64,000 bases of DNA from Spirochaetota bacterium (lineage in GTDB: Bacteria; Spirochaetota; Spirochaetia; Treponematales; Treponemataceae), in the NCBI GenBank assembly GCA_023438065.1, contig JAEXRH010000012.1, forward strand, positions 868,001 through 932,000, in the 5' to 3' direction. The notes beneath the pieces are model-generated. The model saw only the letters and a program-made list of their open reading frames with translations. It ran no database searches and was not told the origin of the DNA. Both the position numbers and the translations under genes were made by a program. Every line of letters starts with the position of its first letter. Within the stretch, counting starts at the first letter, position 1. Positions 43,580 through 51,837 of this stretch are shown piece after piece.

Positions 43580-44617
43580 ATGGCCGTGACAAAAGAAGAA
43601 AACCGCATTCTCGTCGTCGACGACATCGAGGAAAACCTCAAGGTTCTCTCCGAGACTCTCATCGAGGAAGGCTTTTACCCCCTCCAGGCGAAATCCGGGG
43701 AACGCGCCATCCAGATCGCGAAAAAGGCGAAGCCCGATCTCATCCTTCTCGACATCAAGATGCCGGACATGGACGGATTCGAGACGATAGCCGCGCTGAA
43801 ATCCGATCCCGACACGGCCGAGATCCCGGTCATCTTCATCTCCGCGCTCAACCAGATCGAGGACAAGGTGCGCGGCTTCCGCGCGGGCGCCGTCGATTAC
43901 GTATCGAAGCCCTTCCAGAAGGAAGAGGTCGTCGCGCGCGTCGGCACCCATCTCCGCCTCCGCGCGGCCCTGAACGCGGTCGAGCGCGAGCGGGAAAAGT
44001 CGGACGCCCTCCTCCTCAGCATCCTTCCCGCCCCGGTGGCCGCCGAGCTCAAGGAAACCGGCAAGAGCACCCCCCAGTACTTTCCCGAGGCGACGGTCCT
44101 CTTCTCCGACCTCGTCGCGTTCACCGAAAAATCGCGCACCCTCGGACCGGAGCCCCTCCTCGCGGAACTCGACGCGATCTTCAGCGCCTTCGACGGGATC
44201 ATGCGCGCGCGCGGGTGCGAGCGAATCAAGACGATCGGGGACGCGTACTTCGCCGTCTCCGGAATCCCCACCCCCGATCCCGCGCACGCGAGGAAGATGC
44301 TCGACGCGGCGCTCGACATGGTCGCCTGGCTCCGCGCGCGAAACGAGACGGCGTCCGTGAAGTGGGAGATGCGGCTCGGCATGCACTCGGGCTGCGCCAT
44401 AGCCGGGATCGTCGGGACGGACAAATACGTGTACGACGTCTTCGGCGACACGGTGAACACCGCGAAACGCATGGAGACGAACTCGGAACCGATGCGCGTC
44501 AACGTTTCGGCCCGGACCGCCGAGATCCTCGGACCGTCCGTAAGCCTCGAGCCGAGGGGAAGCATCGAGGTGAAGGGAAAGGGCCTCATGCCGATGTTCT
44601 TCGTCCGCGAGAGCTGA
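43580..44617 (+). CDS. Response regulator with adenylate cyclase output domain
   Basis: A 345-residue cytoplasmic protein. REC domain residues 8-125 have Asp58 (LLDIKMPDMDG) and Lys110. After a coiled linker comes a class III cyclase with metal-binding Asp177 (LFSDLVAFTE) and Asp221 (IGDAYFAV). Lys217 and Asp286 (YVYDVFGDTVN) are the residues that select adenine. The product should be cAMP made in response to phosphorylation. Overlapping context with the hybrid kinase (6-bp gap) makes it the probable cognate output. GGGTAAGGA precedes the ATG. Confidence 0.93.
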   Translation: MAVTKEENRILVVDDIEENLKVLSETLIEEGFYPLQAKSGERAIQIAKKAKPDLILLDIKMPDMDGFETIAALKSDPDTAEIPVIFISALNQIEDKVRGFRAGAVDYVSKPFQKEEVVARVGTHLRLRAALNAVEREREKSDALLLSILPAPVAAELKETGKSTPQYFPEATVLFSDLVAFTEKSRTLGPEPLLAELDAIFSAFDGIMRARGCERIKTIGDAYFAVSGIPTPDPAHARKMLDAALDMVAWLRARNETASVKWEMRLGMHSGCAIAGIVGTDKYVYDVFGDTVNTAKRMETNSEPMRVNVSARTAEILGPSVSLEPRGSIEVKGKGLMPMFFVRES

Positions 44618-44705
44618 GCGCGAGAGCCGCGCCATCCCGGAATCAGGCGGTCAACGCCCCCCAAAAAAAAGACGGAAGACGGTGACAGGCGGAATCGCCC
44701 GCCGT

Positions 44706-44717
44706 GTTATATATAAC
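44706..44717. promoter_or_regulatory. Perfect palindrome GTTATATATAAC upstream of the sigma factor gene
   Basis: A 12-bp perfect palindrome 24 bp before ATG 44741. It could combine a -10 element with an operator. The 122-bp spacer has no other gene. Confidence 0.4.
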
Positions 44718-44740
44718 GTACAGAAGGATATCCCGTACAA

Positions 44741-45244
44741 ATGAACGCAACCGAAACCATCACGATGGACGATTTCGAGGAGCTTTACGAAAAATTCGGC
44801 CCAATGGTGCTCAGGCGCTGCCGTCATCTCCTCAAGGACGAAGACCGTGCGCTCGACGCCATGCAGGACGTCTTCGTCCGGATCATGGAACGGAGAGAAC
44901 GGGTATCGTCGGTGTGCTCGAGCTTTTTCTACACCGTCGCTACGACCGTTTGCCTGAACAAGATCCGCTCGGACCGTCTCAGGCGGGGTCCCTCGGCCGA
45001 CGACATGGCCGATTTCATCGCGGACTCCCGTTCGGCGCACCATGAGGAGCAAACCGACGCGGAACTCTTTCTCGAAAGGCTCTTCGACGACACGAGGGAA
45101 GACACGCGCTGCATGGCCGTCTTCCATTACGTGGACGGGCTGACCCTCGAGGAAACGGCGAGGATCATGTGCATGTCGGTATCGGGGGTTCGAAAGCGGC
45201 TTTCGTCGCTTCGAGTCAAGGCAATTACGTCAATCGGAGAGTGA
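44741..45244 (+). CDS. ECF-type RNA polymerase sigma factor
   Basis: A 167-residue sigma70-family protein with only regions 2 and 4. Region 2 is visible near RALDAMQDVFVRIMERRERV and FFYTVATTVCLNKIRSDRLRR. Region 4 is a helix-turn-helix (LTLEETARIMCMSVSGVRKRLSSLRVKA). It should direct RNA polymerase to a small regulon, likely its own operon. AAGGA lies 12 nt upstream of the ATG, rather far. The next gene begins after a 1-bp gap and carries a membrane anchor, as expected for a cognate anti-sigma factor. Confidence 0.9.
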   Translation: MNATETITMDDFEELYEKFGPMVLRRCRHLLKDEDRALDAMQDVFVRIMERRERVSSVCSSFFYTVATTVCLNKIRSDRLRRGPSADDMADFIADSRSAHHEEQTDAELFLERLFDDTREDTRCMAVFHYVDGLTLEETARIMCMSVSGVRKRLSSLRVKAITSIGE

Positions 45245-45245
45245 T

Positions 45246-46085
45246 ATGGGCACGCAGAAGCTGTATTACGAACAGGTATATCTCGGGGAAACGCCGACCG
45301 TGAACGGTCCGGAATCGGTCGACGCCGGCGCCGATCAAGGGCTATCGGAGGCCTTGGGCGCGATAGAGCGCTCGAACGCCGAAATCCTCGCCGCGTATCC
45401 TGAGAGCACGGTGCGAAAGCGCGTCGAGGCACGGCTCAAGGCCCGGGAAGGTAAACCGTCCGGGGGAACGGCGCAGGGCAAACCGCGCGTCCTCAGGTTT
45501 CCGGCCGCGATGGCCGGCCTCGCCGCCGCGTGTTGTGTCCTCGCGGTCTCCTACCTTTCGCTCAACGGCATCGCCGCCCGGGACTCGCGTTCCGCGCTCG
45601 CCGTCGCGACGGAGGGCTCCGCCGGCATCCGCGCAAAGGGCGTCGGCCCCCGGCTTTTCGTCTACCTCAAGGAAGGGGACGGCGCGCGGCTACTCTCCCC
45701 CGGAACGCGCGTCTCCGCGGGCGACGTCGTGCAGATCAGTTACGTCGCCGGCGGGGACTCCTTCGGCGCGATCGTCTCGGTCGACGGCGGCGGCGTCGTG
45801 ACCCAGCATTATCCCGAATCGGGCGACCTCGCGGGCGAGCTTTCGCAATCCGGGGAGGTCCCGCTCGACTTCTCCTACCGGCTCGACGACGCGCCGCGTT
45901 TCGAGCGATTCTTCCTCGTGAGCGGAAACGCGCGTTTCTCCGTCGAGTGGTTCAGGAAACGCCTCGCGGCCGAAAACCTCTCGAGGGAAATCGCCCGCGA
46001 AACGCTTTCGGAAACGGCCCTCGCCGCGCTTTCCGACGCGCTCCCCTCGGGAGCCCGCATCACCGAGATTCTCCTTCGTAAATGA
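45246..46085 (+). CDS. Membrane anti-sigma-like protein with DUF4384-like domain
   Basis: A 279-residue protein. Residues 1-85 are cytoplasmic and partly helical (NAEILAAYPESTVRKRVEARLKAR). One membrane helix spans about 86-106. The periplasmic part has a beta-rich DUF4384-like pattern (LFVYLKEGDGARLLSPGTRVSAGD, then FGAIVSVDGGGVVTQHYPE and DDAPRFERFFLVSG). The position directly after the ECF gene and the topology suggest the N-terminus holds the sigma factor. No zinc-finger HxxxCxxC motif is present, so the binding mode is inferred. Its stop overlaps an ATG of the caspase gene (ATGA). Confidence 0.75.
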   Translation: MGTQKLYYEQVYLGETPTVNGPESVDAGADQGLSEALGAIERSNAEILAAYPESTVRKRVEARLKAREGKPSGGTAQGKPRVLRFPAAMAGLAAACCVLAVSYLSLNGIAARDSRSALAVATEGSAGIRAKGVGPRLFVYLKEGDGARLLSPGTRVSAGDVVQISYVAGGDSFGAIVSVDGGGVVTQHYPESGDLAGELSQSGEVPLDFSYRLDDAPRFERFFLVSGNARFSVEWFRKRLAAENLSREIARETLSETALAALSDALPSGARITEILLRK

Positions 46086-46096
46086 GAGGCACACTG

Positions 46097-48292
46097 ATGA
46101 AACGGATCAACATCGCTCGCCGCGTCGCCATGGCGCTCCTTCTTTCCTGCTCGGCGGCGCCGGCCCTCCCGGCCGAGTCTCCCGAGACCGCCGGCTTGCC
46201 GGTTGAACGGTACGCGCTTTACGTCTCCTCGAACGACGGAGGCCCAGACCGGGAAACCCTCAAGTACGCGTATACGGACGCGACGAGACTCGCGCGAACG
46301 CTCGGCGAGATCGGCGGTATCAGGGGCGAAAACAGCCTCATTCTCTCGAACCCGTCGCCCCGCGAGATAAACGACGCCTTCGCGGACATGGCAAGCCTCG
46401 TGCGAAAGAACGCGGGCCGCGCGAAGCGCACCGAATTCCTCTTTTACTATTCGGGGCATTCCGACGAGAAGGCCTTTCTCCTCGGAAGTAACCGGTATCC
46501 CTACGCCGAACTCAAAACAGCGATCGATCGCGTTCCCTCGGACGTGCACGTCGTCATGCTCGACTCGTGCTATTCGGGAAATTTCGTCCGCGCCAAGGGA
46601 GGCTCGCGCCAGCGGCCCTTCCTCGTCGACGATTCCACGGTGGTCCAGGGTCACGCGTATCTCTCCTCGAGCTCCGGGTTCGAATCTTCCCAGGAATCGG
46701 ACATGATCCAGGCGTCCTACTTCACCCACGCGCTCGTCACGGGCTTGAGGGGAGCCGCCGACGCCTCGGGCGACAACAAGGTCTCGCTCAACGAGCTGTA
46801 CCATTACGCGTTCAACGAAACCCTTTCGAGCACCGAGCTCTCCTCGGCCGGGCCTCAGCATCCCTCGTACGACATCACGCTCGTCGGCTCGGGCGACCTC
46901 ATTCTCACGGACCTTTCCAACGCCGAATCGGTGCTCCACATCGGCTCCGCGTACCAGGGACACTTCTTCATCCGCGACGCCTCGGGACAGCTCGTATCGG
47001 AGCTCAACAAGACGGGAGGCACCGAGATCGCGCTCGCGCTTCCCGCGGGGACCTACGCGATAACAATCGTCAATCCGGCCTCGACGACTCAAGGGACCGT
47101 CACCGTCGCGAAAGGAGAACGGCTGAGCCTTTCCGGGCAATCCTTCGTTCCCGTCGCGCGTTCTGCGGTCCGAACGCGCGGGGACGCGGACGGGTTTTCG
47201 GCAGAAAGCGGCGTGACCGACGAGCCGATCGAATGGACGACATTCTCGATCTCGGGCTGGCCCGGCTTCGCGTATCCCGCCAACGCCAAAAACGTCAACT
47301 TTGCCCTCGGCGTTCTCTGGTCGAGCCAGGACAACATCGGCGGATTGCAGGCGAACCTCATCGGGGGAACGATCCGGGACGACCTGCAGGGCGTGCAGGC
47401 TTCTTACGTGGTGAACTACCTCGAAGGCAACATGCGGGGCGTCCAGATAACCTACGGACTCAACATCGCGAAGGGCGAATACGCGACGGGTCTCCAGTCG
47501 GCGAGCGTACTCAACTACTCGCGCGGTTTCTTGAAGGGAGGCCAGCTCGTCGGGATCGCGAACGTGGCGAAAGCCGGTTTCCACGGCATTCAGGCCGCCG
47601 GTATCGTCAACTCGGCGCGCGACGAGAGCAAGGGCATCCAACTCGCCGGGATCACGAACGTAGCCTCCGAGGTGCATGGCGCGCAGGTCGCGGGCATCGT
47701 AAACGTCGCGAAAAGCGTGCACGGCGCGCAGATCGGGCTTATCAACGTCGCGAGGGAATGCGACGGAGCCGCGATCGGTTTGCTCAATTTCATCGGGAAC
47801 GGGATCATGCAGCCGGGCGTATACGTCGACTCGAACGGCGCCGCGTTCTTCCAGTATCAGGGCGGCACCGAACGGTTCTTCACGACGTTGCTCGTCGGCA
47901 CTAAAATCGCCGATCCCGATTTCGTCGAGACGGGCTGGGGCTTCGGAACGCGGCTTCCGATCACGAAGAAGCTCTCCTGCGACATCGAGATACTCTCGAA
48001 ACGCCTGCATCGCGACGGAGACGATGATAAGGAATACGACATAGACAGCGAAAGGGATTTCCGCGAGGCGGTTAACGACAGCGGCAAGGGTCATATCCCG
48101 TCGCTTCGAATGACCACGCAATACGCGTTTGCCCGACATTTCTCGGCTTTCTGCGCCGTCGAGGCGGAGATGCTATTCGAGGGATACAACGACGAGGCGT
48201 TCACCGATTACGGTGCGAGTCGTCCGAGACTGGAGATCGTGCGAGGAGGGTTCTCGATTTACCCGAATTGCTCGCTCGGCCTGAAATTCTGA
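46097..48292 (+). CDS. Secreted caspase-like (clan CD) protease with C-terminal repeat domain
   Basis: A 731-residue protein with a signal peptide (residues 1-27, cleavage near ALPA). The caspase fold spans about 36-270, with catalytic His121 in FYYSGHSDE and Cys158 in VVMLDSCYSGNF. A calcium-loop-like DASGDNKVSLNELYHY follows. A small beta domain lies at about 275-350. A repeat region at about 410-566 has roughly eight GxQxxGIxNxA units of about 20 residues (GGQLVGIANVAK, GIQLAGITNVAS), like LA_2272-type surface repeats. The C-terminus is beta-rich. Start 46097 has AGAGG 7 nt upstream; ATG 46082 overlaps the previous stop and would add five residues. A periplasmic or surface protease controlled by an ECF system is unusual. 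Confidence 0.85.
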   Translation: MKRINIARRVAMALLLSCSAAPALPAESPETAGLPVERYALYVSSNDGGPDRETLKYAYTDATRLARTLGEIGGIRGENSLILSNPSPREINDAFADMASLVRKNAGRAKRTEFLFYYSGHSDEKAFLLGSNRYPYAELKTAIDRVPSDVHVVMLDSCYSGNFVRAKGGSRQRPFLVDDSTVVQGHAYLSSSSGFESSQESDMIQASYFTHALVTGLRGAADASGDNKVSLNELYHYAFNETLSSTELSSAGPQHPSYDITLVGSGDLILTDLSNAESVLHIGSAYQGHFFIRDASGQLVSELNKTGGTEIALALPAGTYAITIVNPASTTQGTVTVAKGERLSLSGQSFVPVARSAVRTRGDADGFSAESGVTDEPIEWTTFSISGWPGFAYPANAKNVNFALGVLWSSQDNIGGLQANLIGGTIRDDLQGVQASYVVNYLEGNMRGVQITYGLNIAKGEYATGLQSASVLNYSRGFLKGGQLVGIANVAKAGFHGIQAAGIVNSARDESKGIQLAGITNVASEVHGAQVAGIVNVAKSVHGAQIGLINVARECDGAAIGLLNFIGNGIMQPGVYVDSNGAAFFQYQGGTERFFTTLLVGTKIADPDFVETGWGFGTRLPITKKLSCDIEILSKRLHRDGDDDKEYDIDSERDFREAVNDSGKGHIPSLRMTTQYAFARHFSAFCAVEAEMLFEGYNDEAFTDYGASRPRLEIVRGGFSIYPNCSLGLKF

Positions 48293-48314
48293 CCTGACGA
48301 ACAGAGGTAACACG

Positions 48315-50858
48315 ATGAAAAAAATCTCATGCTTTCTTGCCGCGGTATCGCTATGCGCGCTGGTCAACGCGGCGGAGCTCGCGATAACCGTCCTCGACGG
48401 AGACCTCGGAAACCCGATCGAAGGCGCGCGAGTCAGCCTCGCGGGCACGAAGCTCTCCGCCGAATCGGGCGCTGACGGGGTCGCGAGGATACCGGTTCCC
48501 GATTCCTTCCGCGGGGGCACCGTGACGGCCCGCTCCATGGGCTACCGCGCGGCGAGCGTTCAGCTCGTCGCCGGTCAGCGCTCGGCCGAAATCGGACTCT
48601 CCGTCGCCGACGTATTCCAGGGAAACGAGCTTGTCGTCGAGCGATCCGCGCCCGACAAGACTGACGCGAAATCTGGCATCTCGCACGTCATGAGCAACAA
48701 GGACATGGAGACCACGGCCGAAATCGGCCTCGTCGAGGACGTCATGTCGTCGGTGAAGACCCTTCCCGGCGTCGGCTTCTCTGGAGGTTGGGACGCGCAG
48801 CCGTCGATCCGCGGAGGGTACCCCGACGAGATGGGATGCGTCCTCGACGGCATCTACGTCATGTTCCCGTACCATTGGGGCGGCGCCTACTCGATTTTCA
48901 ATCCGTCGATGGTCGGCTCGGTCAAGATGTCGCACGGCATCTTCTCGGCCCGCTACGGCCGGGCGATGTCGGGACTTCTCGAGGTCTCGACCATCAAGCC
49001 CGCCGAGACCGTCAGGTTCAACGCGAGCGTCGGGACAACCTCCCTCGACGCCTTCGCCCAGATACCGTTCGGAAAACGCGCCGGTATGTTTTTCGGGGGA
49101 AAGATCACCTACCTTGAGACCCTTTCATGGTTGAACGACGCCATGGGAACCGAGCCGAGCCTGTCGGAGACGATGCCCACGATGCCGTACATCAGGGACT
49201 TTTACCTCAAGACCTATTTCAATCCCGATCCCGCGCTCGAGTTGAGCTTCAACGGCTTCCTCGGCACCGACGGAGTCGGCGCGCACAGCGACGAGACGGA
49301 AGACGGCACCACAAACGTGTTCGACTTCGACTACTCGTACTATCAGGGCTTCGCGGGGCTCAACGCCCGATGGATGCCGACCGAGAAGATACTCCTCCAC
49401 GGGATCGCGGCGTACAATTTCAACACGATGGACATGAAATTCGCGTTCGCCCGCTCGGGCTTCCACGAATACGGACAGGCGTTCATCGACGAGTTCGACG
49501 GTACCGCGTTCGATCCGGACGGCGTCGCGGACGGTCTCATCCAGGGACAGAATGGCTACACCCTGACCGATTTCGACAACGACGGACACTCCGCGATCAC
49601 CGTCCATCAGGCACAGGGGAAGCTCGAGACGGACATCCAGGTAACGGGGAGCGACGTCGTCTCCTTCGGGTCCGAGGAGGTCTTCCAGTTCACGACGTAC
49701 GACGAGAGCTTCAACATGTGGTACGAATTCTACGGAAACGGCTACCCCGAGCTCAAGCGCGAGAGGTTCTCGGCCGACATCGACGGCAACCGCGTGCTCA
49801 ACACCTCGGCGTTCGCGCTTTGGAGCCACGGTCTCGAGGATGACCCGATCAAGGGAGAGCTCGGGATTCGGGCGGAGCACTTCTACCTCTGGAACGACGG
49901 CTTCGACCTCAATACCTACCCCGTCCTCAACCCGAGACTCAGCGTCCAGTGGACGCCGATACGGAACACGGACCGGTTCGACGCGCTCACCTTCTCCGCC
50001 GGCACCGGATTCTTCTCGATGTTCCCGATCAACGCGATCGCCGCGAGCGACGACTTCAACATCGACGACTTCGACGTCGGGCCGAACCGCGCCTGGTACC
50101 AGGTGATCGGCGCGGAGGCGAAATTCCCGAACGACTGGACGTTCAAGATCGAGGGCTACTACAAGCGCTATTACAACAGACTCTACATGGTCGAGGACAA
50201 CCGCGCCGACGAATCCGTGTACTACGCGAAAACCGACGGAACCGGCGACGCCCTCGGGTTCGATTTCCTCATCCAGAAGAAAAACGGCCGCAAGATCGAC
50301 GGATACCTTTCCTACTCGTTCGTCTGGGCGAATTACCGGAACCCCATGGATCCCCTCTACGCGGGACAGACGACCATGTCGGGCGAACCGCTCGACGCGT
50401 CGTATTACCCCGAATTCCACCGGTTCCACAGCCTCAATCTCATCCTTAACTGGAAACCGCGCACGGGGATGATCCTCACCGTCAAGTCGAGCCTCGCGAC
50501 CGGAAAGCCGAGGCCGAAGGAAGGAAAAGTCGTCGCGTACGCGGCGACCATCGACAATCCCGACGGGACGAGAACCGTCGTCGAGCGCTATGCCCGAAGG
50601 GACTCCTACGACAACTCGCTGAGGACGAGCATCTCGTGCCCGGTCGACGCGCGCTTCGCGCTCTCCGGATACTACCGGCACTCGAAGCTCAAGTGGGAGT
50701 ACTACGTCGGCGCCGAGGATATCTTTGTGAACCTCTACCGGCCGAAGACGAACAAGCAGCTTGACTCGTTCACCGGCGAGGAAACCGCGGACTCGGACAG
50801 CGCGGACTTCAACATCGGCATGCCGGTTGTATCTTTCGGCTACAAGGTCAGTTACTGA
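48315..50858 (+). CDS. TonB-dependent receptor-like outer-membrane protein
   Basis: An 847-residue protein. Signal peptide 1-19, then a carboxypeptidase-regulatory-like beta domain (about 20-92, IEGARVSLAGT). A plug domain follows (about 115-225, LVEDVMSSVKTLPGVGF, IRGGYPDEMGCVLDGIYV, YGRAMSGLLEVST). A long beta-barrel with alternating aromatic strands ends in GYKVSY with a terminal aromatic residue. An acidic DFDNDGHSAI loop may bind Ca2+. No obvious TonB box is seen near the N-terminus. It may import a ligand or signal to the sigma/anti-sigma pair upstream, as in FecA-like surface signalling, although the usual N-terminal signalling domain is absent. Confidence 0.85.
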   Translation: MKKISCFLAAVSLCALVNAAELAITVLDGDLGNPIEGARVSLAGTKLSAESGADGVARIPVPDSFRGGTVTARSMGYRAASVQLVAGQRSAEIGLSVADVFQGNELVVERSAPDKTDAKSGISHVMSNKDMETTAEIGLVEDVMSSVKTLPGVGFSGGWDAQPSIRGGYPDEMGCVLDGIYVMFPYHWGGAYSIFNPSMVGSVKMSHGIFSARYGRAMSGLLEVSTIKPAETVRFNASVGTTSLDAFAQIPFGKRAGMFFGGKITYLETLSWLNDAMGTEPSLSETMPTMPYIRDFYLKTYFNPDPALELSFNGFLGTDGVGAHSDETEDGTTNVFDFDYSYYQGFAGLNARWMPTEKILLHGIAAYNFNTMDMKFAFARSGFHEYGQAFIDEFDGTAFDPDGVADGLIQGQNGYTLTDFDNDGHSAITVHQAQGKLETDIQVTGSDVVSFGSEEVFQFTTYDESFNMWYEFYGNGYPELKRERFSADIDGNRVLNTSAFALWSHGLEDDPIKGELGIRAEHFYLWNDGFDLNTYPVLNPRLSVQWTPIRNTDRFDALTFSAGTGFFSMFPINAIAASDDFNIDDFDVGPNRAWYQVIGAEAKFPNDWTFKIEGYYKRYYNRLYMVEDNRADESVYYAKTDGTGDALGFDFLIQKKNGRKIDGYLSYSFVWANYRNPMDPLYAGQTTMSGEPLDASYYPEFHRFHSLNLILNWKPRTGMILTVKSSLATGKPRPKEGKVVAYAATIDNPDGTRTVVERYARRDSYDNSLRTSISCPVDARFALSGYYRHSKLKWEYYVGAEDIFVNLYRPKTNKQLDSFTGEETADSDSADFNIGMPVVSFGYKVSY

Positions 50859-50875
50859 CAAAGGACGGCTCGATC

Positions 50876-51745
50876 ATGAAACGAATCACCGCGGCCCTCG
50901 CCGCCATCGCCTGCGTTCTCGTCGCCTCATCCTGCGCGTCCGCGCCGACGGCCTTCGACCCCGCGTCGCGGGGCAAGCCGATCGATTGCGCGGTAACGCT
51001 CCTTCCGCTCGCGGACGGCGACGAGGGATCCTTTACCCTCTCGGGCGCGTTCCCCGAACGCACCGTCATCGAGGGCACGTACGCGAGGGAACCATCGGGG
51101 GATATCGCGCTCGAGACGGGGTCGCTCCGCTGGTTCAGCAACTGGAAAGACGGATGGACCGAGGCGCGCTTTGAGTTCCCCGGCAAGCTCAAGCTCGCCC
51201 GATCGGGCGACTCATGGACGCTCGCGGTCGTGGAGTCTCCCGTCGCCGGGATTCCCACCGAGGCGGGTATCCGCTATCGCGACACGGTGCTTCCCCGCGA
51301 CGCCGCGCTCAGGCAGATGGCGAATCGCTGGGACCGAATCGTCGCCGCCTCCGCGTTGCTGAAAAAAGCGGAGATCTACGCGGTCGGCGAGGAAGGCTAT
51401 CCGCTCCTTGGCGACGAGAAGGGTAAAAAGGGAAGGCGCTCGTTCAGGATCGCTACCGCGCGTTACCTCTTTCCCGAGGTAGCCGGATGGCCCACGCGCG
51501 AACTCGAGGATACATACCGGAACGCCGGGACGGCGCTCGCGGACGACATCAGATGGAATACCGCGTACAGCCGTGACGCGTTCCCCGAGGAGTTCCGCGC
51601 GATCCGCGACAGCGGCACCCTCTTCCGCGACTGGGAAGAGGCGAGCGAACTCTTCTACCTCGCGTGCTGGAACGGCGAGATTTTCGCGCGGCTCGTGCGC
51701 GAGGCGCGGATCACGGTTCTTGAAGCCGGAATACCGCGTAAATGA
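50876..51745 (+). CDS. Lipoprotein of unknown function, last gene of the ECF operon
   Basis: A 289-residue protein with a lipoprotein signal (LVASSC, Cys20). The mature part has a beta-rich first half and a helical second half (MANRWDRIVAASALLKKAEIY; ELEDTYRNAGTALADDIRWN). I do not recognise the family. AAAGGA lies 8 nt upstream of the ATG. It lies 17 bp after the receptor gene and 1 bp before a strong terminator, so it belongs to the sigma/caspase/receptor unit and may be an outer-membrane partner of the receptor. Confidence 0.8.
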   Translation: MKRITAALAAIACVLVASSCASAPTAFDPASRGKPIDCAVTLLPLADGDEGSFTLSGAFPERTVIEGTYAREPSGDIALETGSLRWFSNWKDGWTEARFEFPGKLKLARSGDSWTLAVVESPVAGIPTEAGIRYRDTVLPRDAALRQMANRWDRIVAASALLKKAEIYAVGEEGYPLLGDEKGKKGRRSFRIATARYLFPEVAGWPTRELEDTYRNAGTALADDIRWNTAYSRDAFPEEFRAIRDSGTLFRDWEEASELFYLACWNGEIFARLVREARITVLEAGIPRK

Positions 51746-51746
51746 G

Positions 51747-51783
51747 AAAGAGCGCGTTCCCCGCGGAACGCGCTCTTTTTTTT
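51747..51783 (+). terminator. Strong intrinsic terminator ending the ECF operon
   Basis: AAAGAGCGCGTTCC pairs with GGAACGCGCTCTTT across CCGC, followed by a T run to 51783. Confidence 0.92.
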
Positions 51784-51837
51784 AACGGGGACGACCCATC
51801 CTGAAGCGGACTGCATCCCGTGGGGGCAGTCGCCGCC

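Noticed and set aside
45875..48139. A 754-codon minus-strand frame opposite the anti-sigma and caspase genes
   Set aside because: Antisense low-complexity translation, while the plus-strand genes carry clear motifs.
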